Shown: one piece after another, positions 1-9,348 of the stretch
How the letters are laid out: the number at the start of each line of letters is the position of its first letter
How positions within the stretch are numbered: position 1 is the first letter of the stretch
Source: Clostridium sp. CAG:465
Lineage (GTDB): Bacteria > Bacillota > Clostridia > TANB77 > CAG-465
Reading direction: 5' to 3'
NCBI GenBank assembly: GCA_000433755.1
Contig: FR891275.1
Coordinates: forward strand, 1-64,000
Length of the DNA: 64,000 nt
Translations under genes and position numbers: made by a program
Notes under the pieces: generated by a model
What the model was told of the DNA's origin: nothing
The model's input: the letters and a program-made list of their open reading frames with translations, nothing else
Databases searched by the model: none

Positions 1-177
1 AGTTTCAAAATTTAAAGGTAAATTTGCCTTTGTTCCTGCTCCAAAGTTGCCAGTTGCATCATCTACAGAGTATCCCTCAATAGCTTGTAATACTTTTATT
101 AAGGCTTTATTCATTTGTCTTCCATAAAGTCCATCGCATGGTATAATTCCAACATAATCTTCATATTCACTACTCAT
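1..177 (-). CDS. Glycoside-hydrolase-like (DUF1906/Rv2525c-like) protein, partial
   Basis: Only the first 59 codons are inside the window; the gene runs off the left edge. The ATG at 177 has a good ribosome binding site (GAAAGGAG, five bases upstream). The translation contains GIIPCDGLYGRQMNKAL followed by LQAIEG and TGNFGAGTK, which I associate with the region after the catalytic-like barrel of DUF1906 glycoside-hydrolase-like wall proteins. In those proteins the segment usually lies well inside the chain, so this may be a 5'-truncated copy that has kept or acquired a start. It lies downstream of a carboxypeptidase pseudogene, also a cell-wall function. The family call is moderately sure; intactness cannot be judged. 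Confidence 0.45.
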   Translation of the reverse strand, partial: MSSEYEDYVGIIPCDGLYGRQMNKALIKVLQAIEGYSVDDATGNFGAGTKANLPLNFET

Positions 178-201
178 ACAACTCCTTTCAAGCAAAAAAA
201 T

Positions 202-234
202 AATGAAAATTATATTCTTTATATAATTTTCATT
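202..234 (-). terminator. Rho-independent terminator downstream of carboxypeptidase pseudogene
   Basis: Perfect 14-bp inverted repeat (202-215 and 221-234) with a 5-base loop. On the minus strand it is followed by a run of T residues. It separates the pseudogene at 273-735 from the partial gene at 1-177. Confidence 0.6.
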
Positions 235-272
235 TATGATAAATAGCTTATTTTCAATATTTTTCTTTCCTG

Positions 273-735
273 CTAAAATTTAACAGTAACATCATTTGCA
301 GAGACTACACATATAGCTTTTAAAGCTTCATCTACAGTCAGCTCTTCATTTTCTTTAAACCATATTTGTGAACCTCCCATTTTAGATGCTTTAGTACTGC
401 ATTTTACTTTATCTTGATAAGTCATTTTTCCGTGAATCTATTTGTTCCATTGTAAGAAGCATAGTCATAACTTTAGTTACAGACGCAGGTAATAACTTTT
501 CATTCTCATTATTGGCATAAAGGATTTTTCCAGTTGTAGGCTCCATAAGGACCTGAGCTTCAGACTGAAAATTGAACTCAGGAGAGGATGCAAGTGTGCT
601 TATACTACTTATCTTTGTTTCTTTATTTTTATTTACAGGATATGTATATGTTGCTGCACTAACTGTTGTAAATATAACCATTAAAAAGTATGTAATCAAA
701 AAGTTTATTTGTATTTTCTTTTTCAAATTAACCAC
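273..735 (-). pseudogene. D-alanyl-D-alanine carboxypeptidase (DacF/PBP5-like), frameshifted and truncated
   Basis: The first reading frame (409-735) has a signal-peptide-like N-terminus and the SxxK serine motif in LLPASVTKVMTMLL. It then shifts frame. Read one frame over, the text continues with DKVKCSTKASKMGGSQIWF, ENEELTVDEALKAICVV and the second active-site motif SAND, and ends at a stop at 273-275. A single extra A in the A5 run at 425-429 (T5 on the plus strand) accounts for the shift. The KTG motif and the whole C-terminal half are missing, so about 150 of some 400 residues remain. The likely start is TTG at 726 (GAGGTGG in front) or GTG at 735. An intact paralogue lies at 50433-51704. 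Confidence 0.85.
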
Positions 736-745
736 CTCAAAAAAA

Positions 746-779
746 TCGAATAATATAACTATTACATTATATTATTCGA
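746..779 (-). terminator. Strong hairpin with U-tract just upstream of the pseudogene start
   Basis: Perfect 13-bp arms beginning TCGAATAATATAA, 8-base loop. On the minus strand it is followed at once by seven T residues and then the GAGGTGG ribosome binding site of the carboxypeptidase pseudogene. It looks like an intrinsic terminator placed in the 5' leader, so it would block or attenuate expression of the pseudogene. Confidence 0.6.
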
Positions 780-925
780 CATTTATTTTATGAATCATTA
801 TATTTTTGTTTTGGGTTAATTTATATTTTATTACATCTTAAGCTCAATTTTCAAGGTCATCCCCTTTTAATTTATAATAATAATTATTATAATGAAAGTT
901 TCAAATATACAAAAATCTATAAAAA

Positions 926-2149
926 TTATTTTATGTATAATCTAATACGAAATCCTATACTTCCCCTAGCAATGTTACCTAGACTTCTACTTGTAACTGA
1001 ATATCTAGAACCACTATCTAAGCATGAGCCACCACGAAAAACCTTATCACTATTACGTACTGCTGCCACCCATTCTCCAACATTTCCCGCTAAATCATAT
1101 ATATTTTTTACTTTCCAAATTTCACTATACCCAGTTGTTTTTATACTACCATATCCATCAACATTTGCAGGAGTCGTAGAATCGGAATAATTTCCGTAAC
1201 TTCTACTATTGGTTATACTTAACACTTTATCACTTATATAAACACAAGTAGTATCCCAATCTATAGCGCTCATAAGTCCGCTTATTACAGAATTAGATAC
1301 TTGATTATAAAGTCCTTCTGCACTATCCTTCGCATTTATATAAGATATATTATTCCAAACTATTCTATCTTTTTGAATCGTTGGCACACCTATTCCATCT
1401 TTAGCACTAGAATCGCTAATGGGTATTCCACATTCATATCTTCCGATATAAAATCCTCCATATTTTTGAACATCCGTTTTTGCATCTAAAACTCCAGAAG
1501 GTAATGTGTCTAGGCTAGTAGTGTCACCTTCTATTTTTTTATATGAATCAATACTATCAACGGCTATCCATACAAATTCATTTTCTGTGTTCTGATCTTT
1601 TATAACAACACCTGTATCTTTTGTACCAGTCACATAATCAAATCCTTTTGGAATTGGCACTCCATCGCTAGTAACTTTACCAATATATTGTTTCCACTCA
1701 GTTTTTACATTAGAATCTGTGGTAGTACTACCATCTGAACTTCCTCCATTATTATTTGAGCCATCAAAATTTCCATTTACAACATCTTCAAACCATTTTT
1801 TCTCTGTTTCATCAGTTCCACCATAAACTAGCTCACCTTTTGAAATGTATAACTTTTTGCACCACTTCTCAGATATGTCTTCTATATATTCCTTCATTTC
1901 TGAATAATTATCAAGTGAAATATTAACATTTTCTTTTTTGTATGATAAATTATCATAGGCCTTACTTGCATGAGTAGCTAACAATTCTTCCCTAAATCCT
2001 TTTACATCTGACTTAAATTTAACTTCGCTTGCTTTGGAAATTGGATTACTTTTAGAAAAACTCATTACTATTATTGATACTAATATAAGCATAACTACAA
2101 TTGTTATAATTAGTACAATTAAGGAAATTCCCCTTTTTGTTTCTTTCAT
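926..2149 (-). CDS. Prepilin-type signal protein with C-terminal SUMF1/FGE-like domain
   Basis: The 407-residue product begins with a short basic leader, then KRGISLIVLIITIVVMLILV, a class III (type IV pilin/pseudopilin) signal with cleavage expected after the Gly. A helical stretch and a Gly/Ser/Asn-rich linker (about residues 135-150) follow. The C-terminal 250 residues resemble the formylglycine-generating-enzyme (SUMF1) fold: FVWIAVDSI, GRYECGIP, YDLAGNVGEWVAAV, FRGGS and a final GFRIRLYIK. The same C-type-lectin-like fold with a variable C-terminus is used by diversity-generating retroelement targets. No obvious catalytic Cys pair of true FGE is visible. Probably an envelope-anchored surface protein; substrate or ligand unknown. 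The gene lies alone, downstream of the IleRS paralogue. Confidence 0.75.
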   Translation of the reverse strand: MKETKRGISLIVLIITIVVMLILVSIIVMSFSKSNPISKASEVKFKSDVKGFREELLATHASKAYDNLSYKKENVNISLDNYSEMKEYIEDISEKWCKKLYISKGELVYGGTDETEKKWFEDVVNGNFDGSNNNGGSSDGSTTTDSNVKTEWKQYIGKVTSDGVPIPKGFDYVTGTKDTGVVIKDQNTENEFVWIAVDSIDSYKKIEGDTTSLDTLPSGVLDAKTDVQKYGGFYIGRYECGIPISDSSAKDGIGVPTIQKDRIVWNNISYINAKDSAEGLYNQVSNSVISGLMSAIDWDTTCVYISDKVLSITNSRSYGNYSDSTTPANVDGYGSIKTTGYSEIWKVKNIYDLAGNVGEWVAAVRNSDKVFRGGSCLDSGSRYSVTSRSLGNIARGSIGFRIRLYIK

Positions 2150-2204
2150 TTTTATCCACCTCTTAACATATAAAGTATACCATATATATTTTTTTTAATC
2201 AATA

Positions 2205-5135
2205 CTATTTTTCTGAATTATTCATAATTTTCGCACAAATCGGACATAGATATCTATATTTAATATCCTTACCAATGTCCAGTGAATAATTTCTACATCT
2301 CTTACACTCTACACCATCAGCTGTTTCAATTTTAATATAACTTTTATCTGATATATTTGTTTCAAGTACAGATACATTAAGTGATCTTAAAAAGTCCTCA
2401 TGATTTAAATCGATAAATTCTTTTGTTTTTTGATTTATTCCTAGTATAACTTTGGCTTGTAAAGAATTTTTGATTTTCTTATCTAGTATCTCCTTTTTTA
2501 TCTTTATATTTACTTTATTTACAATAAAAAATATATTGTTCCATTTTCTTATTGCACTTTCATATTGATGTATGTCTACTGGCATCAATTTATTCCTAAA
2601 CAACATTAAGTTATTTTCTTCCTCAGCATTACTGTGCCAAATATAGCTCCATGTTTCTTCAAAAGTAAATGGTAAAATAGGCTCCAAGAAAAGTAAAAGC
2701 GTCATAAAGATTTCATATAAAGTTGACTGTGTACTTTTTCTTTTTTTATCATTTGCATTTAATACATATAATCTAAATTTTATAACATTAAAATATTCAT
2801 TACATAAAGATTCATTGCAAAACTTAAGTACGTCTAAATATACTTTATATAAATCAAGGTTATCGTAATTTGCTTCAACCTCTTTTTTCATTGCCATTAA
2901 TTTTATGTACATATATTTATCCAAATCATCTCTTTGATCAATACTTAGTTTGTCTTTATTTGGATTAAAATCATACAAGTTTGATAAAAGGAATTTTATA
3001 GTTCTCCTAATTTGTTTATATATCTTATTTATATATATAACATTAGATTCACTTAGAACAGCTGTATTTTCAGAACTTCTCTGTACACACCAAAGTCTTA
3101 AAACATCAGTACCATATTTTTTCACAACACTTGACATATTAAAATTATTATTTAGCGTATTTACTTCCTCTTTTTTTATATCTTTTTCTTTTGTTTTTTC
3201 TTTCTTCTTATTCTTACCTTTTTTATTTTTATCAATTTTATCTTCTGTGCTATCTTTTTCAGCCACTTTTTTTATTTTCTCTTTTGCAATATTTACTTTT
3301 GGATGTAATAAAATTTTGTCAATATTTCGAATCTCTTCAAGGCTCTCATCATCGTAACTTATTGTTTTCATTTTTCTAATAAATGTATCTGTATTTTCAA
3401 TACAAATATTTACTTTATCAACTCCATTTTCGCTAGTTAAATTGCTAATAAGAGGTACACACATAAGCTTAAAAAATTCATTTAAAGATGTTGTACTCTT
3501 AAACAAAAAGGAGCATCCACATTTTTCACAAATAACTTCGCCCTTTAAAATTTCCTCTGGAGTTTCTTTATACCAACTTTCAATCCCCTTTGTACTAAAT
3601 AACTCTTTTAAAATAGAAATTACTCTATCATTAACTACTTCACTTGAACACTCTGCACAATAAAATACGGGTATTGGTGTTCCAAATGCACTCTCATTAG
3701 ATATGATTTTTTCCTTGTTTTGTATACTTTCATATAACTTTTCTTTTATATATGTTTTTTTAGTTTCTTTACAATCGTTTAATTTAGATATTATATTATC
3801 AAATGAACTTTTTAATTTTTCATCATTTTCATTTTTCTTTATATACCACTCAAGTTCATTCCTATATACAACATCTTCTCCACATTCTTGACATTTTGGC
3901 ATTTTTATTTTTACTAAATCTGTACATAACAAGTATTTTTTACTTTTTATATTTTCTAAAACTTTTTCGTTTACCTCTTTATAATACATATTTTTAAAGT
4001 TATATGCAAGCATCGTAGTTTTACCCTCTTTAGATAAATTGTTGTTTATTTTTACACCTGAATTTTCATTTGAAACCAAATAATCAACATAAGTATTTCC
4101 AGAAGAAATTATAGCAATACCAGATGAATGTTTTGGATTTAATACTACATATTCTCTTTTTGCTGGTATAACATTCAAATCCTTAGTATTTTCTAATGCA
4201 TTATTACACGTCATTCCTATTAATTCTTTACCAAGTATTTTTTTCTTAATATCGTATTTAATATAAAAAGCTATCTCCATTATATAATCAACAAATTCAG
4301 AAGCTATTATATAATTTACATTTTTATCCTGTTGCTTTATTTGAACTACACTATATTCCATATCCTCAACTACAGCAAGACTGTTATCAAAGTCTAAAAT
4401 CCAAGGTCTTATCGTACTTGCAACAAAATATGTATCATCAAAATTTTCTATATCGCTAAATAATCCTTTATCATACTTTACTCTAAAATTTAAAAAATAG
4501 TTTTCAACATCTTGTTTTTTTCTTGATATATTATCATTTTCAAGAGCCCTCTTGCATTTTGGGCACCAGTTAACAGGTCTTAAATCATGATATATCTTTT
4601 TTTCTTTATATAATTTCCAAAATTTTTCTATTATTCTAGATTCAAATTCTTTATTTAAAGTTGAACTATTAAAATTACTATAATTTATTATTGTTCCTAA
4701 ATCTTTTATATTTTGAACTTGTTTTTTTACCGTTTCAGTTAACTCTTTTCTCCTTGCATCTCTCTTTTTTATAACTTCTTGTAATTTAGCTGTTTTTTCT
4801 TTTTGATTTTCTAGCATGTCATCTATATGTATAAAATCTAAATTATGATTTACCTTAGCTCCACTAAGCAGTCTATATCGTATAAACATATCCTTTAAAA
4901 TTTTATTTTGAATATACGTTGGAGATAATTCATTTCTAATTACCATTGGATTTTCTAGTATATTATATATTACATTACTTAATTTATTTTTACTTAATAC
5001 CTCTCTATATCTCCTAACATCTTGGATTCTTGCTAAAAAAAAGCTTTCCTTTTTTGTGAGGTCAGCATTTGTAGATATAGTTTTTTTAGGTAAATTCATA
5101 TCACTTGAAAAATCAACCTTATCATTTATTTTCAT
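2205..5135 (-). CDS. Degenerate isoleucyl-tRNA synthetase paralogue lacking HIGH and KMSKS
   Basis: This 976-residue protein aligns by eye along the whole length of bacterial IleRS: DMNLPKKTISTNADL at the N-terminus, NKILKDMFIRYRLLSG after the signature site, RPVNWCPKCK (about 187-196), GTPIPVFYCAEC (about 485), KKYGTDVLRLWC (672-683), an anticodon-binding helical region, and a C-terminal zinc knuckle CxxC...CxxC at 944/947/964/967. The catalytic motifs are gone. HIGH is SPTY (71-74). KMSKS is KMKTI (588-592), followed by a Lys/Glu-rich insert (about 617-660). The editing-site signature around GHGEDD is replaced by ISSGNTYVDY. No T-box is seen upstream. The intact frame over 2.9 kb argues for selection. 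It is likely a tRNA- or aminoacyl-adenylate-binding pseudoenzyme; function unknown. Confidence 0.85.
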   Translation of the reverse strand: MKINDKVDFSSDMNLPKKTISTNADLTKKESFFLARIQDVRRYREVLSKNKLSNVIYNILENPMVIRNELSPTYIQNKILKDMFIRYRLLSGAKVNHNLDFIHIDDMLENQKEKTAKLQEVIKKRDARRKELTETVKKQVQNIKDLGTIINYSNFNSSTLNKEFESRIIEKFWKLYKEKKIYHDLRPVNWCPKCKRALENDNISRKKQDVENYFLNFRVKYDKGLFSDIENFDDTYFVASTIRPWILDFDNSLAVVEDMEYSVVQIKQQDKNVNYIIASEFVDYIMEIAFYIKYDIKKKILGKELIGMTCNNALENTKDLNVIPAKREYVVLNPKHSSGIAIISSGNTYVDYLVSNENSGVKINNNLSKEGKTTMLAYNFKNMYYKEVNEKVLENIKSKKYLLCTDLVKIKMPKCQECGEDVVYRNELEWYIKKNENDEKLKSSFDNIISKLNDCKETKKTYIKEKLYESIQNKEKIISNESAFGTPIPVFYCAECSSEVVNDRVISILKELFSTKGIESWYKETPEEILKGEVICEKCGCSFLFKSTTSLNEFFKLMCVPLISNLTSENGVDKVNICIENTDTFIRKMKTISYDDESLEEIRNIDKILLHPKVNIAKEKIKKVAEKDSTEDKIDKNKKGKNKKKEKTKEKDIKKEEVNTLNNNFNMSSVVKKYGTDVLRLWCVQRSSENTAVLSESNVIYINKIYKQIRRTIKFLLSNLYDFNPNKDKLSIDQRDDLDKYMYIKLMAMKKEVEANYDNLDLYKVYLDVLKFCNESLCNEYFNVIKFRLYVLNANDKKRKSTQSTLYEIFMTLLLFLEPILPFTFEETWSYIWHSNAEEENNLMLFRNKLMPVDIHQYESAIRKWNNIFFIVNKVNIKIKKEILDKKIKNSLQAKVILGINQKTKEFIDLNHEDFLRSLNVSVLETNISDKSYIKIETADGVECKRCRNYSLDIGKDIKYRYLCPICAKIMNNSEK

Positions 5136-5373
5136 ATCAAATCCCTCTTAACTATATTTTCTGTTTTATTTATAAAATTATATCAGATATTAAATATTAT
5201 TTCAATAATTTTAAATTATTTTAAGTAAAAGAAAAGAATATTGCACTACTATATAAACTAAATGTATTACTTGTTTACACATAGTTTACCAGAATATGTC
5301 TGCAATAATTGATGAGTAAATATAATAAGATTTTACCTTAAATTTACTATCTTCTATCCTTGTCAAACAAAAT

Positions 5374-5400
5374 GACCAGGATTTTGATTTTTCCCTGGTC
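5374..5400 (-). terminator. Rho-independent terminator of the AAA/DUF4143 gene
   Basis: Seven-bp arms GACCAGG/CCTGGTC around a 13-base loop. On the minus strand a T-rich stretch follows. It lies about 50 bp past the stop of the ATPase gene at 5449. The rest of the 5136-5448 gap shows no other clear element. Confidence 0.65.
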
Positions 5401-5448
5401 TTCTATATTATACTAATAATTTTGATATGCATATCATATTAATCATGG

Positions 5449-6654
5449 TTATTTTTCAAGTAACCAATCTATTACATTTATTTTTGTTATTCCATCATAG
5501 TCAGAAGATAGATCCATATCCATTGTTATTAAATATTTAGGATAATGATCTCCTGTTCTTTGTAATGATCTTAACTCTCTTTCTAAAACTTTTGCATCTC
5601 TTACTGTAAGTGATACTTGAAAATATTTTAAGCCACCTTGATTTTCTGCTACAAAATCTATTTCCAGATCATCAACTTTCCCAACATATACCCTGTAACC
5701 TCTTCTTAAAAGTTCAAGATAAACAATATTTTCAAGTATATGTCCCATATCACTGTTTGCTTTTTTTCCAAGTAAATAACTTCTTAATCCTGTATCTACA
5801 GAATAATATTTATAATCTCTTACTAATAAGTTTTTACCTTTAACATCAAATCTTTCTACTTTATATATTAAATAACTTTCTACAAAAGATGTTATATATT
5901 TATCAACCGTATGATTACTTATAGTCATTCCTTTACTTGTTAATGTATCACTTATTTTTTTAGTTGATATTGGACTTCCTATACTATCAAGTATAAATTT
6001 TATAATATTTTCTAAAATTGTTTTGTCTGTAATTTTATTTCTAGCCATTATATCTTTAAAAACAACTGTTGAAAAGATACTATCCAAATATTTATTTATA
6101 TCATTTATTCCTAAATCTAATACGCTAATTGTTCCAGGCATTCCACCATTTTTCATATATTCTAAAAATAGTGATTGATAATTATTATTACCAGAAAATG
6201 CTGAAACATATTCTTTAAAGGATAATGGCAACATTTTTATTTCCACATATCTTCCTGTAAGCAAAGTTGCAAGTTCACCAGATAATAAAAACGCATTTGA
6301 TCCTGTAATATAAATATCTATGTTCTTTTTTATATATAAACTATCTACTGCTTTTTGAAATCCTTCAATATTTTGTATTTCATCTAAAAATACATAATAT
6401 TTTTTATCATCTTTTATTTTACTAACGACATAAAAATATAAATCCTTATAATTTGAAAAATTATATTCCAATGATTCCAAATTAATTGATACTATATGCT
6501 CTTCATCTATTTTTTCTTCTTTTAAATATTCTATAAATAATTCAAGTAAAGTAGATTTACCGCATCTTCTTATTCCTGTAACTACTTTAATTAAATCTTT
6601 ATCCTTCCACTTTTTAAGTTCCTCTAAATACTCTATTCTTTTTATCATACTCAT
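5449..6654 (-). CDS. AAA ATPase with C-terminal DUF4143 domain
   Basis: A 401-residue product with a Walker A motif GIRRCGKST near residue 27, a Walker B YYVFLDEIQ near residue 90, and a sensor-like ITGSNAFLLSGELATLLTGR. A winged-helix-like segment follows (about 200-260). The C-terminal DUF4143 part has LELLRRGYRVYVG and DDLEIDFVAE, which looks like a restriction-endonuclease-like fold. These ATPases are widespread and usually solitary; a role in toxin, defence or stress functions has been suggested but is not established. Here it is monocistronic, with its own terminator and a palindrome 50 bp upstream of the start. Confidence 0.85.
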   Translation of the reverse strand: MSMIKRIEYLEELKKWKDKDLIKVVTGIRRCGKSTLLELFIEYLKEEKIDEEHIVSINLESLEYNFSNYKDLYFYVVSKIKDDKKYYVFLDEIQNIEGFQKAVDSLYIKKNIDIYITGSNAFLLSGELATLLTGRYVEIKMLPLSFKEYVSAFSGNNNYQSLFLEYMKNGGMPGTISVLDLGINDINKYLDSIFSTVVFKDIMARNKITDKTILENIIKFILDSIGSPISTKKISDTLTSKGMTISNHTVDKYITSFVESYLIYKVERFDVKGKNLLVRDYKYYSVDTGLRSYLLGKKANSDMGHILENIVYLELLRRGYRVYVGKVDDLEIDFVAENQGGLKYFQVSLTVRDAKVLERELRSLQRTGDHYPKYLITMDMDLSSDYDGITKINVIDWLLEK

Positions 6655-6704
6655 AAATTTCGCCTCTTTATATATATTATATACATTTTTTCATAATTTA
6701 TCAA

Positions 6705-6732
6705 TAGTTTTGGAAATATTTTTCCAAAACTA
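6705..6732. promoter_or_regulatory. Palindrome between divergent ATPase and glycosyltransferase genes
   Basis: Arms TAGTTTTGGAAA/TTTCCAAAACTA around a 4-base centre, about 50 bp upstream of the minus-strand ATPase and 100 bp upstream of the plus-strand membrane protein. There is no T-run on either side, so an operator is likelier than a terminator. A half-site-like TTTTGGAAA recurs a few bases further on. Confidence 0.4.
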
Positions 6733-6836
6733 TACGCTTTTCGAAATTTTTGGAAATTTTTTTAAATCAAAAAAATATTGCTTTTTTATATTATACATGT
6801 TATATTTTAAATATGTAAAACAAAGGTGGTAGTTAA

Positions 6837-8339
6837 ATGATAAATAAACTAAAGAAAATAGATTTTAAACTTTTTGGAATAATTACTGTTATTGTTACAA
6901 TACTCTGTAATGCTTTTTTACAAATGCATTATTCATCTGATACATTTGTATTAATGGATCTTGGGTATATGAATTATCCTCAAAAATACTTTTTATTAGA
7001 TGGTAGAATTATTTCTGCCGCAGTATGCTTTTTAGCTGGAATTTTACATATTCCATATAACGCATACATAATTTCGATGGACGTAATTGCTATATTTTTC
7101 GTTTGTATAAGCATATATGTTACATATATAACAATATATAACATTATACAGCCAAAAACAATTTCAAAAAAATGTCTATGTTTAATGGCTAGCTTTGTGT
7201 TAATTTTAAACCAATTCTCACTTGAATACCTACTATTTCCTGAGTCTGCAGTTATGTGTTTAGGTCAGATGTTATGTGTAATATCCGCTTCGCTTGTATT
7301 ATCTAACAACAAACATAAATATTTAAAAATTGGGTTAATGTTGTTTATTGCAGTATTTTGTTACCAAGGCGTTCTTAATATTTTTCCCGCACTTGCTTTA
7401 CTATTTATATTTCTAAATCAAATAAAAAATAAAAGTAGTATAAAAGATAATATAAAAGAAATATTTAAGAAACTGTTAATTCCCGCTATAATATGCATTC
7501 TTGCTATTATAATTAATGTTATTGCAGTAAAAATCGGATGTAAACTCTTAAATGATAGTAGCTATAGACAAATTAAATTATTAGACTTTGAAAGTGTACT
7601 ATTAAGGCTTAAAACCATTGGCATCTACCTTGATAAGATTTGGAATCAATCTCTAGAAATGCTACCTAAATATACTAACTGGATAATACTAATAATTACA
7701 TTAATATTACTTAGTTTAAATAATTTAAGACTAAAAACAATACCTAAATATTTATTTTTACTTGTAGTAATTTTTATTTCTTGCATAGTTCCAATGTTTT
7801 TCTTGAACACTGGACCATGTGGAAGAGTAAACATTCCAATTAGTCAAATCATTGGAATATCATTATTATTTATCATAGCTACATTAGAAAATTTAAATAC
7901 AAAAAAATATTTAAAGTACATATCTTATATTTTTATAATTTGTACATTTATATTAAATAGTATAATGATACTTAGAAATTCAAATGAACATATTGCTGCA
8001 AATAAAGTTGATGAAAATATGGGAAGAAGTATTAAATATATTCTTGAAAAATATGAAAGCGATACTGGAAATAAAATAACAAAATTTTCATACGTATATG
8101 ATCCAGATCCTCAGCAATACGCTCCTGGAATTAAACATATAGGCTCACTTACTGAAAGAAAACTTGCTTGTTCTTGGTGTATATCTCAAGCCATGAATTA
8201 TTATTGCGATAGAAAAATGGAAAAAGTAAGAATGCCAATTAAAATATATATTGAAAAAATAAAGAGAAAAAATTACACAGAATTTTCTGAAGAACAAGTA
8301 ATATTTGATAATGATACAATGTATCTTTATGTATTTTAA
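6837..8339 (+). CDS. Polytopic membrane protein, GtrII-like glucosyltransferase family
   Basis: A 500-residue protein with roughly ten hydrophobic segments. It has an early SDTFVLMDLGYMNY and DGRIISAAVCFLAG, then FSLEYLLFPESAVM. This pattern matches the GtrII/Glucos_trans_II family, which adds sugars to surface glycans from a lipid-linked donor on the outer face of the membrane. The soluble C-terminal tail (about 400-500) contains several Cys and charged residues. A ribosome binding site (AAAGGTGG) precedes the ATG. It is a single-gene unit ending in a strong terminator. The family call is reasonable; the acceptor glycan is unknown. Confidence 0.6.
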   Translation: MINKLKKIDFKLFGIITVIVTILCNAFLQMHYSSDTFVLMDLGYMNYPQKYFLLDGRIISAAVCFLAGILHIPYNAYIISMDVIAIFFVCISIYVTYITIYNIIQPKTISKKCLCLMASFVLILNQFSLEYLLFPESAVMCLGQMLCVISASLVLSNNKHKYLKIGLMLFIAVFCYQGVLNIFPALALLFIFLNQIKNKSSIKDNIKEIFKKLLIPAIICILAIIINVIAVKIGCKLLNDSSYRQIKLLDFESVLLRLKTIGIYLDKIWNQSLEMLPKYTNWIILIITLILLSLNNLRLKTIPKYLFLLVVIFISCIVPMFFLNTGPCGRVNIPISQIIGISLLFIIATLENLNTKKYLKYISYIFIICTFILNSIMILRNSNEHIAANKVDENMGRSIKYILEKYESDTGNKITKFSYVYDPDPQQYAPGIKHIGSLTERKLACSWCISQAMNYYCDRKMEKVRMPIKIYIEKIKRKNYTEFSEEQVIFDNDTMYLYVF

Positions 8340-8350
8340 TAATAGATTTT

Positions 8351-8385
8351 AACCTCCACTTTAGTTTAATCTAAAAGTGGAGGTT
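8351..8385 (+). terminator. Rho-independent terminator of the GtrII-like gene
   Basis: Arms AACCTCCACTTT/AAAGTGGAGGTT with a loop of about 10 bases, starting 12 bp after the stop codon and followed by a T-rich stretch. Confidence 0.8.
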
Positions 8386-8699
8386 CTATTATATATAGCT
8401 TTCTTAACTATTTCTAAATCTAAATATAGAATATATAATTTTTTGAACAAAAGTGACTTCGTCACTCCACCACTAACTACTTTTGTAGTTAGTGGTATTT
8501 TTAAAGATGTTGTATTTAAGTTTCCACCTATCTCTAGGCCACTCTTTTCTTTAACGGCCCTTGTTCTCGACCATTATCCATCGCAATTTTCGGCAAGAAA
8601 TACATGATATGTTAATTTATATATTTTTTAAAAATCATACTCCGTATGTTCTATTACCATGCTCTTATTATTTCTTTATGACACCATAGACAATTTATT
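8386..8699. other. Non-coding stretch with two short hairpins, probable element remnant
   Basis: No convincing gene. It holds two small hairpins: AGTGACTTCGTCACT near 8449, and arms CCACTAACTAC/GTAGTTAGTGG around 8467-8493. On the minus strand there are short open stretches without a start or recognisable domain. Position next to a deleted recombinase suggests the end of a decayed mobile element. Confidence 0.35.
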
Positions 8700-9215
<516 letters not shown>

Positions 9216-9348
9216 TTATATACTATATGTAAAAGATTTTGAGATATATTCAAAGGGGCAATACTATGAACAGTTAATATGATTCAACAAATCTTGAGAG
9301 AAGATATAGAATCAGATATGAAAAATACTTAGATGAGGGGGCGAGAAT

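Noticed and set aside
2950..3997. Several plus-strand open frames opposite the IleRS paralogue
   Set aside because: They are antisense readings of a long Lys-rich gene, rich in Phe/Ser/Leu, and lack ribosome binding sites.
5136..5448. T-box upstream of the IleRS paralogue
   Set aside because: No GGTGGTACCGCG-type sequence or stem I features on the minus strand; only the terminator of the upstream gene is present.
8377..8607. Open frame of 76 codons on the plus strand
   Set aside because: It begins inside a terminator, has no ribosome binding site and contains hairpins; no protein-like pattern.
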